Shown piece by piece: positions 11,135 through 21,347 of a stretch of DNA of 64,000 nt (positions within the stretch are counted from its first letter, which is position 1; each line of letters starts with the position of its first letter). The translations under genes and the position numbers were made by a program. The notes beneath the pieces were generated by a model. It was not told where the DNA came from and searched no databases. It saw nothing but the letters and a program-made list of their open reading frames with translations. This DNA is from Bog-532 sp963805255 (GTDB lineage: Bacteria > Actinomycetota > Actinomycetes > Streptosporangiales > Streptosporangiaceae), in the NCBI GenBank assembly GCA_963805255.1, contig CAWDTK010000022.1, positions 1 to 64,000 on the forward strand, read 5' to 3'.

Positions 11135-13904
11135 CTAACGCCGGCCTGGGCTGAGCCGGTTCAGCCGCCACCAGGTGATGAGGATGAACACGACAGTGAG
11201 GGCGATCATCGCCCCCATGTTTGTCAGCCAGGTGCTGGCCTGATGGTCCCATAGCGGGTCCGTGGTCATGGACGCGGGCGGGATGATGCGGTTCAGGTTG
11301 GCGGTGGAGGCGACGGCGGCGAAACCCCAGCGCGCGGGGGCCAGCCAGGCGAGCTGGTCGAGCCCGGCCTTGCCGTTGATCGACAGCACCCCGCCGGACA
11401 GGATGACCTGCGCCATCGTGAGCAGCACGAGGAACGGCATGGCCTTTTCCGACGTGTTGACCATGGAGGAGACCATCAGGCCCAGGCACATGGAGGCGAT
11501 GCCGAGCAGCGCGATGCCGAGGATCAGTTCCAGGAACGGCTGGCTGACCAGGAACGACCCCTGCGGCGGCATCGGGTGGCCGAGCAGCCCGATCGCCACC
11601 AGGATCAGCACCTGCATGATGCTGATCACGCCCAGCACCGCCAGCTTCGAGCACAGGTAGGCCCCGGACGACAGCCCGGCCGCGCGTTCCCGCACGTAGA
11701 TCGATCTTTCCTTGACCAGCTCCCGGACCGAGCTGGCGGTGCCGGCCAGGCAGACGGAGACGACCAGTATGACCAGCAGTTCCTGGGCACTGGTGTTGGT
11801 GCCGAAGGGACCAGCCAGCCCCTGCTTGCCCGCCACCAGGCGGATCAGCACCCCGAGCACGACCGGCAGCAGGCCCATGAAGGCCAGGTAGCCGCGGTCG
11901 GCCGCGATGACCCGCGCGTACCGGCGGCACAGCGTCCAGACCTGGCGCAGCGCCGTGCCGGACCGGTGTGGCCAGGGTACCCGCCGCCTTCGGGCCGCCG
12001 GTCACGGCCGGAATGGACTGCGGCCGGGTGACGTACTCCTCATAAACCGGTGAGCCGGCGAACTCGCCCGCCCAGTCGCGGTCCGGGTAGCGGTCGAAGG
12101 CCTGGAAGACCTCGGCCCAGCCGGGCTGGCCGAAGTAGCTCAGCCCCTCCCGCGGCGGCCCGTAGAACGCGATCCGGCCGCCGGGCACCAGGACCAGCAG
12201 CCGGTCGCAGACGTCCAGGTTGGCGACGCTGTGGGTGACCACGATGACGGTGCGGCCGTCGTGCGCCAGGTCGCGCATCTGCTCCATCAGCGACTTGTCC
12301 AGCCCCGGGTCCAGCCCGGAGGTGGGCTCGTCCAGGAACAGCAGCGACGGCTTGGTCAGCAGCTCCAGCGCCACGTTGACCCGCTTGAGCTGGCCGCCCG
12401 ACAGCTTGTCGGCGCGGGTGTCCGCGTGCCGGGTCAGCGCCAGCTCGCTCATGACCTCGTCGACCCGGGCGTTCCGCTCGCGGGCATGCGTATCGGGCGG
12501 GAAACGCAGCTCAGCGGCGTACCTCAGCGCCCGCTGAGTGGTGAGCTGAGTGTGCATGATGCTGTCCTGCGGGACCAGGCCGATCCGGGTCCGCAGCTCC
12601 GCGTAGTCCTTGTACAGGTCGCGGTTGTCGTACAGGACCACGCCCCGGTCGGCCGGGCGCATCCCCGTCAGCGCACCGAGCAGAGTCGACTTGCCGGCGC
12701 CGCTGGGGCCAATGATGCCGACCAGGCACCGCTCGGCGATCGGGAAGCTCACGTGGTCCAGCAGGACCTTGCCCCCGGAGACCTCCACCACCAGATCCTG
12801 CGCGACCAGCGACACATCGCCGGTGTCAATGTATTCGCGCAGCTCACCGTCGGTCAGCCGGTATGTGGCGTGCCCGATGCCGACAATGTCTTTCTCGGTG
12901 AGCGTGGCGGAGGTAACACGCTGCCCGTTGACAAATGTGCCATTGTGACTGCCCAGGTCGACGATCTCGTACTCTCCGCTGCTGGATCTGCGCAATTCAG
13001 CGTGATGCCGGGAGATACTGAGGTCGGCGAGGACGAGGTCATTGTCGGACGTTCGGCCGATCCGGAGCCGGCGCACCGGCAGGGGCAGCACCGACGTGGG
13101 TCGCCGGTCCACGCTCGGCCGGTAGTCGTCCTCCTGGACCCCCCGGCCACGGCCGCTCCCGGGGGCGCCGCTGCCGCGGCCGCCGCTTCCCGCGCCGTTG
13201 GCGCCCGGCCTGCCATAGCCGTTACCGTCCAGTCCGCCCCGGCCATTGCCGCCCGGGCTCCGCGGGCTGCCCGGCACGCCGGCGCCTGGCATACCGGCGC
13301 CCGGCGCGGGGGCCGCGGGGCGGTCATCGCGGCGGGGCCCGTCGCGGCGGGGCTCAGCACGGAAGAGCTCGTCACCGAAGGGCTCGTCACCGAAGGGCTC
13401 AGCACGGTGTGGCTCGTCGCGGAAGGCCTCATCCCGGCGCGGCTCATCCCGGCGGGGTACCTCAGGATGAGGTATCCTGGGCCCGGGCGGGGCCTCGACG
13501 GCGTTCCGGCGGTCGCCTTCGAGCGTGCGGGAACCGGCGGCGGGCGCGGATATTTCCGTCGGCGCGTGCACCGGACGGGCGGCTGGCACGCAGCGCAGGA
13601 CCGGGCCGTCCGCTGGGTTACCAAACCGGATAACGCAGTCAGAACTGATGGTGATCCGGTCTATACGCTGCGTCCCGGCAAATGTCCCGTTCGTACTCCC
13701 GACGTCCTCAAGTATCCAGGCGTCCGGTTCATACCGGAGAATCGCGTGACGCCACGACACACGCGCGTCGGACATGACGATGTCGGAACCCGGATCCCGG
13801 CCCAGTCGGTAAGAGGTCCCCGCGTGCAATCGGAAATCCGATTCCCGCGTACGCACCACAAGCACCGGGCCAGCCCCCGCCGGGCCGGAACGCAGCGATG
13901 ACAT
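11135..13904 (-). CDS. FHA-domain ABC transporter (Rv1747-like), one frameshift
   Basis: The protein starts at ATG 13,904 (MSSLRSGPAGAG). FHA domain 1 (residues 12-95) contains YRLGRDPGSDIVMSD and DVGSTNGTF. An acidic/basic linker follows (repeated R-R-D-E-P / F-G-D-E-P units, then Gly-rich). FHA domain 2 has RIGRTSDNDLVL and DLGSHNGTFVNGQ. The ABC ATPase carries Walker A GPSGAGKSTLLG, signature LSGGQLKR and Walker B LLFLDEPTSGLD. After a frame change near 11,970 an ABC-2 permease with about six helices begins at FMGLLPVVLGVLIRLVAG and ends at WWRLNRLSPGRR. Mycobacterial Rv1747 is regulated by Ser/Thr kinase phosphorylation through its FHA domains. The substrate here is unknown. Confidence 0.85.
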
Positions 13905-14017
13905 GTCTACCGAGTCTAGGGGCGCAGCTCATAAACCGGAATATGCTGGTCCTCTTTCTTCTATCGTCCGTTTCTACATTAAACTCTGATCCGCCCCCGG
14001 ATAGTGGAGCTGGTGTC
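13905..14017. promoter_or_regulatory. divergent promoter region between FHA-ABC gene and DUF2993 gene
   Basis: These 113 bp separate two head-to-head genes and must hold both promoters. They are AT-richer than the surroundings. No specific -10/-35 or operator is claimed. Confidence 0.4.
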
Positions 14018-14980
14018 ATGAGCGAAGACCCGACCCGACCGATCAGGCCCGGGGAGTACGGCTCACCGGGCGGGTACGGCTCTGCACGGGACCCGGCGCG
14101 GGACTACGGGCCGCCGGGCGATTACGGCTCGTCACAAGACTTCGGGTCGCGGGACGGCTACGGGCCGGACCGCGGGCATGACCAGGGGTACGGCCCGGAC
14201 GGCGGGTACGGCCAGGGGTACGGACCGCAAGACGGGTACCGGTCGCCGCCGGGCACAGCCCGGCTGCCGGAGGCCGGTTACCCCGGCGAGGCGCCACGGC
14301 GGGGCCGCCGCGGGGGCCGCAGGCACCGGGGCCTGGCCATCACTGCGATCGTCGTCGTAGTGCTGCTCATTCTGCTGGTCGTGGCGGACCGCGTCGCGGC
14401 GGGCATCGCCGAAAATGAGGTCGCTAACCAGATCAAGTCGCAGGGATTCCCGGTCAAGCCCAAGGTGACAATCACGGGCTTCCCCTTCCTCACTCAGCTG
14501 GCCGCGCGTGACTTCCATCAAATGAACATCAGCGCGAACAATGTGACCGAGGGCCCGCTCGACATCGCCAGCGTCAACGCGACCCTGCGCGGCGTGCATA
14601 TCAATTCGGGCTTCAACGGCGCCACCGTCGACCAGCTGAACGGCACCGCGCTGGTCACGTTCGGCGCGCTGAGCCGCGCGGGGGGGATCGGGGACGGGCT
14701 CACCCTGTCCGACGCGGGCAACGGTGACGTGAAGGCGACGATCAATCTGGGGTTCGTCAGCGGGAACGCGCTGGCCCAGGTGACGAAGACCGGACCGCAC
14801 CAGATCAGTGTGCGGCTGGTCTCGGCGGGCGGGCTGCCGCTGCAGGTACTCGGCCCGCTGCAGGATTTCAGCATCACCGTGCCGAACCTGCCCGCCGGGA
14901 TGACCATCCAGAACGTGAGCGTGACCGGGCAGGGACTTCTGATCGGCGTAGCCGGAACCCACACCACCTTCAGCCAGTGA
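14018..14980 (+). CDS. DUF2993 (LmeA-like) membrane-anchored lipid-binding protein
   Basis: A 320-residue protein from ATG 14,018. Residues 1-100 are a disordered, Gly/Tyr/Asp-rich region with repeated YG-P-D-G-GYG motifs. A basic RRGRRGGRRHRG patch then precedes one transmembrane helix (LAITAIVVVVLLILLVVADR). The extracytoplasmic DUF2993 domain follows: AENEVANQIKSQGFPVKPKV, ITGFPFLTQLAARDFHQMNI and LPAGMTIQNVSVTGQGLLI. The mycobacterial member LmeA binds phospholipids and affects mannosylated lipid metabolism. The role here is inferred only at family level. Confidence 0.8.
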   Translation: MSEDPTRPIRPGEYGSPGGYGSARDPARDYGPPGDYGSSQDFGSRDGYGPDRGHDQGYGPDGGYGQGYGPQDGYRSPPGTARLPEAGYPGEAPRRGRRGGRRHRGLAITAIVVVVLLILLVVADRVAAGIAENEVANQIKSQGFPVKPKVTITGFPFLTQLAARDFHQMNISANNVTEGPLDIASVNATLRGVHINSGFNGATVDQLNGTALVTFGALSRAGGIGDGLTLSDAGNGDVKATINLGFVSGNALAQVTKTGPHQISVRLVSAGGLPLQVLGPLQDFSITVPNLPAGMTIQNVSVTGQGLLIGVAGTHTTFSQ

Positions 14981-15071
14981 CCGCTGGGGCCCCGGCCGTG
15001 ACAGCGGGGGCGTGAGTTGCTGGGCGTCAGTTGCTGGGGCGTGAATTAACTACCGCGGAGGGTTTCAGCCT

Positions 15072-15906
15072 GTGACTGTGGAGGGCCGTAACCGGTTTGC
15101 GCAGCGGCTGTTCACGCCGCTGCCGACGCGTTATGACCGGCTGGCCGAAATCCTGTCGATGGGCCAGAACGGCCGCTGGCGACGCGCGATGGTCGACCGG
15201 ATCGCCGCGCCCCTCGCGCCGGGACCGGCGGGACGCACGGGGCCCGCAGGGGCGGCCGGGCCCGCAGGGGCGGCCGGGCCCGCAGGGGCGGCCGGGCCCG
15301 CAGGGCCCACGGGGCGGGCCGCGGGGGACCACTGGTGCTGGACCTGGCCTCCGGGACTGCGGGGGTCGCCCTGCAGCTGGCGTCGCGGACCGGGGCGCGC
15401 GTGGTCGGCGTCGACCTGACCGAGGGCATGCTCCGGCAAGGCCAGGCCAACGTGGCGGGCGCCGGCCTGGCAAGCACGATCGGCCTGGTGGCCGGCAAGG
15501 CGGAACAGCTGCCGTTCCCCGACGCCAGCTTCGACGCGCTGACGTTCACGTACCTGCTGCGCTACGTCGATGACCCGCAGGCGACACTGACGGAGCTGGC
15601 GCGGGTGGTCAAGCCGGGCGCGACGATGGCGAGCCTGGAGTTCTGCGTCCCGCCGGCGGCCTTCTGGCGGGCGTCGTGGGTCCTGTACACCCGGCTCATC
15701 CTGCCCGCCGGGGGCTTGCTGCTCGGCGGGCGGCCTGGCTGCGGGTGGGCCAGTTCCTCGGACCGAACATCACCGGCCACTACCGCCGCTATCCCGTCCC
15801 ATGGACGGTCGAGGCGTGGCGGCGGGCCGGTTTCACCGGCGTGCGGACCCGGATCATGAGCCTGGGCGGCGGCCTGGTCATGTGGGGACAGCGCGCCGAT
15901 GACTAG
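15072..15906 (+). CDS. UbiE/MenG-like SAM-dependent methyltransferase, two frameshifts
   Basis: GTG 15,072 begins MTVEGRNRFAQRLFTPLPTR, with YDRLAEILSMGQNGRWRRAM typical of MenG/UbiE-like enzymes. A GPAGAA repeat follows, and the frame changes near 15,330 into the SAM-binding domain: LVLDLASGTAGVALQLA (motif I), VVGVDLTEGMLRQGQ and LPFPDASFDALTFTYLLRYV, then ELARVVKPGATMASLEF. A second change near 15,735 leads to VGQFLGPNITGHYRRYPVPW and a stop at 15,906. It is probably a menaquinone-pathway or related C-methyltransferase. The stop overlaps the next gene by 8 bp. Confidence 0.7.
15240..15308. repeat. 18-bp tandem repeat in the methyltransferase gene
   Basis: At least three exact head-to-tail copies of an 18-bp unit (gggcccgcaggggcggcc) with a partial fourth encode G-P-A-G-A-A repeats. 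They lie between the N-terminal segment and the SAM-binding motif. Confidence 0.9.
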
Positions 15907-16636
15907 CCGCCCGGCCTACTACGCCGCGCGGCCAGGGGGACGCCCGGGAGGATGGCGGGATTGGTGGACGCTGCTGCACCCGCCGTACACCGCCTGGCAC
16001 CTGTCCTACGTGGTCATCGGAGCGTCGCTGGCCCCGCGCGTTTACGTCAGCCGGCTGCTGGACGCGGTGGCGGCGTTCTTCCTCGCCGTCGGGATCGCCG
16101 CACACGCCCTCGACGAGCTGCACGGCCGCCCGCTGCGCACGGGTATCCCGGCCGCCGCCCTTATCACCGCGGCCGCGGCCAGCCTGGCCGGCGCGGTCGG
16201 CCTGGGCGCGTACGGCATCACCCAGGCGGGCTGGATTCTGCTGCCGTTCATGGTGGCTGGCCCCGCCCTGGTGATCGCGTACAACGCGGAACTGCTCGGC
16301 GGCGTCCTGCACAACGACCTCGGTTTCGCCGCGGCGTGGGGTGCCTTCCCGGTGCTCACCGGCTACGCGGCGCAGGACGGGAACCTGGCCCTGGCCGCCG
16401 TCGCGGCCGCCGCGGCGGCCCTCGCGCTGTCCACGGCGCAGCGCCGGCTGAGTACCCCGGCGCGGAACATCCGGCGGCGCACGGCCCGGGTCGACGGCAC
16501 GATCACCCGGGCGGACGGCACGATTGCCCCAATCGGCCCGGAGCTTCTACTCGAACCGCTGGAAGGGGCATTGCGCGCGATGTCGTGGGGCATGGTCCTG
16601 CTCGCCGCCAGCCTCGCCATCGCCCGCCTGACCTGA
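15899..16636 (+). CDS. conserved polytopic membrane protein
   Basis: A 245-residue protein; ATG 15,899 overlaps the methyltransferase stop, so the two are probably co-translated. The cytosolic N-terminus contains WWTLLHPPYTAWHLSYVVIG. About seven hydrophobic segments follow, with charged or conserved loops AAHALDELHGRPLRTGIPAA and YNAELLGGVLHNDLGFAAAW. The conserved polar residues between helices are reminiscent of UbiA-type prenyltransferase topology, but the diagnostic NDxxD motifs are absent, so no enzymatic function is assigned. Confidence 0.7.
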   Translation: MTSRPAYYAARPGGRPGGWRDWWTLLHPPYTAWHLSYVVIGASLAPRVYVSRLLDAVAAFFLAVGIAAHALDELHGRPLRTGIPAAALITAAAASLAGAVGLGAYGITQAGWILLPFMVAGPALVIAYNAELLGGVLHNDLGFAAAWGAFPVLTGYAAQDGNLALAAVAAAAAALALSTAQRRLSTPARNIRRRTARVDGTITRADGTIAPIGPELLLEPLEGALRAMSWGMVLLAASLAIARLT

Positions 16637-17017
16637 GCCCTGGGGCGCCGCGTTTGGTCAGGTGGCGTGGGGCGCCGCCGGGCGGTCGTTAACGGACCCC
16701 GGGCCGCACGGTGGGACTGGGGTGAAATAGCTGGACGAAAAGGTATTCATCGGGCTTACAGCGCGTACGCGGATCTGCTGCCTGCGGGCCATCGTTGGCT
16801 CATAATTGGGCTAAGAGGGCCCGGCGAATGGGTATCAGGACAGGGGGCGGTGATCCAGGCATCACCATGACGGGCGGTGGAGGGCCGGCCAGCGAAGGAC
16901 AGCAGCCAGCGAGAAGGCCACGCTCCCATCATGAAGCCGCACAACCTGGGTACTCTTTGCCGGCTGTCCACGCAGCCGGCGAAGGCGACGGGTGAGAAGC
17001 CGACAGGAGAGCACCAC

Positions 17018-19213
17018 GTGACAATCGGCATGACGGTCGATAACGGCGCGCCGCCGCAAAACTCGTCGGTGCGGACCATCATCCTCGGTATCGACCACTC
17101 CGGGCGTATCGTCCAGCATGACCGCAACGCCCCGGCTGTGCTCGCCCGCCCTGCCGATCAGCTGCTCGGTGCCAGCCTCAGCGACCTGCTGTCCGCAGCC
17201 GGGGCCGCGGGCAAGAGCGGGGGGAAAACCGCGGGCAAAACCGAATCCAACGGGACCGCCCGCCCGCCCGCGTCCGGCCGGTCCGCAGCCGCCGCCGGAT
17301 CCGCGGCCCCGGCCGGCGACGATATCGTCGCGGGACTCCTGGAGGCCATCCGGTCCGACCGCGAAGGCACGGCCATGCTCTCGATCCGCACCGAGAGCGG
17401 CAAGTCGGACGCGGTGGTCACCGTGCACCCGATGCGCGCCGGCGACGTGAACGTCGCGGCACTGGCCCTGCTGCGGATCCCGGCCCCGGTCGCTGAGCGT
17501 TTCGTCGACCCGGCGCTGATGCGGCAGGCCCTGCTGGACCGGACGTTCAAGCGGATCGGCGACACCCTCGACTTCAACCATGTCGCGGGCGAGCTGATGA
17601 CCACCCTGGTGCCGCATTTCTGCAACGCCGGGGGCATCGCCGTGCTGGAGAGCCTGATCGGCGAGGACGAGTTCCCGGCGCATGGGCCCGACGGCTCCCA
17701 CCCGCTGCGCCGGCTGGCGGTGGCCAACGACGCGGAGGACCCCGCGTGGGAGGCCACCTTCCCGACCGGTGAGATCCTCCGCTACCCGCCCGGCTCGCCG
17801 TATGTGCTGTGCATGGCCTCGGGCAAGCCAGTTCTGCTGAGCCGGATCAGCAAGGACGAGGCGGCGAAGCTGGCGGACATGTGGCAGCGCCAGCCGGTCG
17901 CCGTCCTGCTCGCCGACGCCTCGATGCTGCTGCTGCCGCTCATCGCGCAGGGCAGCCCGCTCGGCTTCTTCGTGTGCGTGCGAAAAACGGGCTACCGCCG
18001 GTTCGACGCGTACGACCAGGAAATCGGGATGGAGTTCGCCTCGCGGGCCGCGATCTTCGTCGACAACGCGCGGCGGTACAACCGCGAGCACGCCACCGCG
18101 CTGACCTTGCAGCGCAGCCTGCTGCCGACCGGCCTGTCCGCACCGTCCTCCGTCGACGTCCGGCACCGGTACCTGCCCGGCAGCAAGCTCATCGAGGTCG
18201 GCGGCGACTGGTACGAATCGATCGCGCTGCCGGGCGCGCGGGTCGCCCTGGTCGTCGGCGATGTGGCCGGGCACGGCGTCCGGGCCGCCGTGACCATGGG
18301 ACGGCTGCGCACCGCCATTCATACGCTCGCCCGGCTCGAGCTGCCGCCCGCCGAGTCGCTGCAGCAGCTGGACGAGCTCATGCACACACTGGGCGAGCGG
18401 GAGCCGCACTTCGCGACGTGCGCCTACGCGATCTTCGACGCGGTCAGCGGCACCTGCGAGGTGGCCGTGGCCGGGCACCTGCCACCGCTGCTCGTCCACC
18501 CGGACGGCAGCAACGAGTACCTCGACGTCGCGCCCGCCCCGCCGCTGGGCGTCGGCGAGGGCCCGATCGAGAGCCGCGTGTTCACCGTCGAGGACGGCAG
18601 TCTGTTCCTGCTCTACACCGACGGCCTGGTGGAGAACCGTACCCGCGACATCGATGACGGCCTTCAGCGGCTGCAGAAGATCTTCAGCGACGGCGCCCCG
18701 TCGCGTTCGCTGGAGGAGCTGTGCAAGGCGACGCTGGACGGCGTGTACGCCGACCACCAGCGCGACGACATCGCGGTGCTGCTGGCCCGGCTGTCCCGCA
18801 TCCCCGACGACCACCACGCGACGTGGACCCTGAGCCGGGAGCTCACCTCGGTCGGCGAGGCCCGCCTGCTGATCCGGGAGCCGATGGAGCGCTGGGGCCT
18901 GGAGGACATGATCCCCGTCACCCAGCTGCTGGTGTCGGAGCTGGTCACGAACGCCCTGCGGTACTCCCCCGGCCCCGTCACCCTGCGGATCGTGCGGGAA
19001 GGCGCGCTGGTCTGCGAGGTGGGCGACAACTCCGCCGCGCTGCCCCGGCTGCGGCAGGCAGGCCGGGATGACGAGAACGGGCGCGGTCTTCAGGTGGTCA
19101 GCCAGTTCGCGCAGCGCTGGGGCGCCCGCCGGACCCGCACCGGCAAGGTCGTCTGGTGCGAGCAGCCGCTGCCCGGCCCCGAAGGCGCCCCGCGCGTGCT
19201 CACCCTGCACTGA
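17018..19213 (+). CDS. SpoIIE-type serine phosphatase with sensor and anti-sigma (HATPase) domains
   Basis: About 730 residues from GTG 17,018, chosen because AGGAGA lies 9 nt upstream; ATG 16,931 in frame is an alternative. An N-terminal PAS-like region (IILGIDHSGRIVQHDRNAPA) is followed by a low-complexity linker and a GAF-like domain (about 190-380). The PP2C-type SpoIIE domain contains EVGGDWYESIALPGARVALV, VVGDVAGHGVRAAVTMG and LFLLYTDGLVENR, with the metal-binding Asp residues. A C-terminal GHKL ATPase domain carries LLVSELVTNALRYSPGPVTL and ENGRGLQVVSQFAQRWG. Such proteins dephosphorylate STAS anti-sigma antagonists and/or bind sigma factors; the BldG-like protein at the window's right edge is a plausible class of partner. 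Confidence 0.9.
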   Translation: MTIGMTVDNGAPPQNSSVRTIILGIDHSGRIVQHDRNAPAVLARPADQLLGASLSDLLSAAGAAGKSGGKTAGKTESNGTARPPASGRSAAAAGSAAPAGDDIVAGLLEAIRSDREGTAMLSIRTESGKSDAVVTVHPMRAGDVNVAALALLRIPAPVAERFVDPALMRQALLDRTFKRIGDTLDFNHVAGELMTTLVPHFCNAGGIAVLESLIGEDEFPAHGPDGSHPLRRLAVANDAEDPAWEATFPTGEILRYPPGSPYVLCMASGKPVLLSRISKDEAAKLADMWQRQPVAVLLADASMLLLPLIAQGSPLGFFVCVRKTGYRRFDAYDQEIGMEFASRAAIFVDNARRYNREHATALTLQRSLLPTGLSAPSSVDVRHRYLPGSKLIEVGGDWYESIALPGARVALVVGDVAGHGVRAAVTMGRLRTAIHTLARLELPPAESLQQLDELMHTLGEREPHFATCAYAIFDAVSGTCEVAVAGHLPPLLVHPDGSNEYLDVAPAPPLGVGEGPIESRVFTVEDGSLFLLYTDGLVENRTRDIDDGLQRLQKIFSDGAPSRSLEELCKATLDGVYADHQRDDIAVLLARLSRIPDDHHATWTLSRELTSVGEARLLIREPMERWGLEDMIPVTQLLVSELVTNALRYSPGPVTLRIVREGALVCEVGDNSAALPRLRQAGRDDENGRGLQVVSQFAQRWGARRTRTGKVVWCEQPLPGPEGAPRVLTLH

Positions 19214-19219
19214 GCTGGC

Positions 19220-19237
19220 CCGGGGGGACGCCCCCGG
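19220..19237 (+). terminator. GC hairpin downstream of the SpoIIE gene
   Basis: ccggggg (19,220-19,226) pairs with cccccgg (19,231-19,237) across a 4-nt loop, seven bases after the stop codon. No U-tract follows, as is usual in actinomycetes. Confidence 0.5.
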
Positions 19238-19289
19238 TACCCCCGCTGCCCTGGCCCGGAGGACGACCCAGTGTGCCCGGTCAAATGGG

Positions 19290-19522
19290 CAACATGATCT
19301 TGGGGGGCGGGGCCTGATGCTGACGGCGGTGCCGGCTGCCGGGCCGTGCGGCTCCCCGTCCGCGCACCGGCAGCCCGGCCTGCCGCACCGCCGCGACTGC
19401 TCGGTCAGCGTCCCGGCCAGCACCTGCTGCACGTCCCCGAGCTGTCCGGCCAGCGCCCGCCGCCGTGCCCGCAGCTGCCGGACCGACAGGTGAGAAAGAG
19501 CTTCCTTGTGTGCACTCATCAC
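19290..19522 (-). pseudogene. DUF6788-type element-associated protein, truncated
   Basis: From ATG 19,522 or 19,519 the protein reads MSAHKEALSHLSVRQLRARR, then a coiled segment, then GTLTEQSRRCGRPGCRCADG, a Cys-rich motif (RRCGxPGCRC..GxxHGP) found in small proteins next to actinobacterial transposases. Similarity ends near residue 70 and the frame runs on without a natural end, so the 3' part is lost. It supports a decayed mobile element here. Confidence 0.6.
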
Positions 19523-20108
19523 ACAAGAGAATGCCGTGACCAGCCACCTGGATCAACGACCCTGCAATGAACGGATCAGTGCGGTCCGCCGCAAGGCGGA
19601 GTCCCCGGCGGCTTTCGAGATCCCCCGATCGCCGGCGACAAGTCCCGGAGCCGGGCGAACCCCTCCAGATCACGGGTCCGGGCAAGGCCGCGGACCAGGG
19701 CACCCTTGCCGGCCAGGCTGGACACCAGCCAGCTCAGCGAGGGGCGGATGAGGTCGGGCGCAGATCGCCGCCCGGCACCGCGCTTGTGCGCACGGCTGGA
19801 TCGGCGTGCCGTCAGCCGGCCGGCGATGCGGTCAGCCGGCTGGCTTCGTGCAGCCCAGTCGGCTCGTGCGCCCCAGCGCCGTCGGCGCTGCGCCGCGCCA
19901 GCCAGCGTTCCTGCTAGGTCTAACCCGGCTGGCTCTCCTGCCAGTCCAGCAGCCGGGCAAGGCCCGTCCGGTCTTCTCCTCACCTACGCCCCAGCGGCGG
20001 GGCTCCTGGTCCTGAGCATTCGCACCCGTACCACGTCAGGGCGGAGACGGGCGCTGAGCACTCGTCCGGAACTACGCATCCGGCACAGCCGGACCTCCTT
20101 CCTGCGAT
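19523..20108. other. no assignable gene within a decayed element
   Basis: Open frames exist on both strands but none shows recognisable domains or a convincing start. The flanking features are mobile-element remnants. Confidence 0.4.
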
Positions 20109-20330
20109 TCACTCGGAATGTGCGACCTCGTGTCGCACCAGCCAGCACCACGCTGGGCCGCTGGCCAAGGTGCCAGTCTCGATGTATCCGGCGTGCCTCC
20201 AGCGCGCAACGATGCCGCGCAGCTGGTCACCCCGTACATCCAGGGCGGCCGCCAGCAGGTCATACGGGGCGCCAGGGGCGGCGCACAGCCAGCCCGGTGA
20301 TGTCCCGGTCTGTGAGCTTCACCGTCCCGG
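20109..20330 (-). pseudogene. replication-relaxation-like protein fragment
   Basis: In two frames: TVKLTDRDITGLAV near 20,300, then YDLLAAALDVRGDQLRGIVA and RWRHAGYIETGTL, ending WCWLVRHEVAHSE at stop 20,109-20,111. The pattern (LTxRD...L..LA..LDV.....R.I..RW..AGYxE) is that of the winged-helix replication-relaxation family carried by actinobacterial plasmids and integrative elements. It has one indel near 20,265 and lacks most of the C-terminus. Confidence 0.55.
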
Positions 20331-20527
20331 CGTTGGCGCGGCGTCCCGCCAGCGCTGGGCCTCCCGGCTGCTGCGGTCATGGCAAACGTTTACTCCGCCA
20401 TCCGGCCGCCAAAGTCATTCTCCGGCAATGCGGAATTTCGGCAGCCGATGACCTCGGCGTTCCCGGTCGTCATGGCCAGCATGCGGTGCAGGGAACGCAT
20501 CGCGGCCCGGTTCCGCTGCGTGCGGGC

Positions 20528-20668
20528 TTAGCTGTCGCGCTGCGGCGTGTAACTGATCACAACGGCTATCCAGCAGGCCACCCGGTTTTGATACTCCGGG
20601 CACTGCCCGTACCGGTCGTGCGTGTCGCTGGCCTGCCCGCACTGAGGGCACGCGTCCGATGCAGTCAT
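20528..20668 (-). CDS. 46-residue Cys-rich small protein
   Basis: ATG 20,668 to TAA 20,528-20,530. MTASDACPQCGQASDTHDRY has a CxxC pair followed by one further Cys (GQCPEY) and an Ile/Val-rich end. The ATG overlaps the stop of the upstream 62-residue gene (ATGA). Short zinc-ribbon-like proteins of this type accompany GntR regulators on actinobacterial integrative elements. Its role is unknown. Confidence 0.5.
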   Translation of the reverse strand: MTASDACPQCGQASDTHDRYGQCPEYQNRVACWIAVVISYTPQRDS

Positions 20669-20853
20669 ACCAGTATTTCGAGACGGTCAATCAGCATGCC
20701 CAGATCGTCGCTTTCTAGGCGCTGGTCGCCGTTCTCGGCAATCCAGCGGTAGTGCTGGCACCGCAGCTTCCACTCCGGATGATCTCTCTCGAAGTCCAGC
20801 TTCCGGACCACGCTGTCGACGTAGACGTGAGCCGGGACGTTGTCACGGCGCAT
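20665..20853 (-). CDS. 62-residue hypothetical protein
   Basis: ATG 20,853; MRRDNVPAHVYVDSVVRKLD then FERDHPEWKLRCQHYRWIAE, ending DDLGMLIDRLEILV. The composition is rich in charged and aromatic residues and looks like a real soluble protein. It is overlapped by the downstream 46-residue gene and divergent from gntR at 21,020. No family is recognised. Confidence 0.5.
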   Translation of the reverse strand: MRRDNVPAHVYVDSVVRKLDFERDHPEWKLRCQHYRWIAENGDQRLESDDLGMLIDRLEILV

Positions 20854-21019
20854 TGGCTGCCTCCAGCCGAACCGTCTCGAACCGTCAGGCTGTGCCGCCG
20901 GGGACGGTCCGGGTACCAGGCCGCACAGCTAAGGCAACGGTACCTCATACGAGTGCAGACGAGTTAACTGGGTAAGTGCAGACGTAGGATAACATTGCAG
21001 CTCAGCTAGTTTCGATCAT

Positions 21020-21268
21020 GTGGACAAGATCGATCCGACCGGGCCCGTCGCGCCGTATAGGCAGCTGGCGGCTATCTTGCGCGAACGGATCGAGTCTGGC
21101 CGGTACAAGCACGGTGAGCGCATCCCGACCGAGAGTGAGCTGATCGAGGAGTTCGAGCTGGCGAGAAGCACGGTACGGCGTGCAGTCAACGAGTTGCGGG
21201 AGCAACGGCTTGTGCATACGGTGCCCCAGCGCGGAACCTACGTCGGGCCACCCGACTACAGAAATTGA
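21020..21268 (+). CDS. short GntR-family regulator
   Basis: An 82-residue protein with a complete winged helix-turn-helix: YRQLAAILRERIESGRYKHG, RIPTESELIEEFELARSTVR and LREQRLVHTVPQRGTYVGPP. It has no effector-binding C-terminal domain, as in KorSA-like regulators of actinobacterial integrative and conjugative elements. The start is GTG. It is divergent from the two small genes at 20.5-20.9 kb, which it may control. Confidence 0.8.
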   Translation: MDKIDPTGPVAPYRQLAAILRERIESGRYKHGERIPTESELIEEFELARSTVRRAVNELREQRLVHTVPQRGTYVGPPDYRN

Positions 21269-21347
21269 ATGGTCAGGGTCTGTGTCTGCTTGATCACAGT
21301 CGGCACGCCTGCGTGATTGTTGTTGCTGGCGGGGCTAGGCCGGAGGT

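Noticed and set aside
16862..19522. 886-residue minus-strand frame opposite the SpoIIE gene
   Set aside because: It is antisense shadow coding of a GC-rich gene; only its first ~70 residues (DUF6788 fragment, outside the SpoIIE gene) show family similarity.
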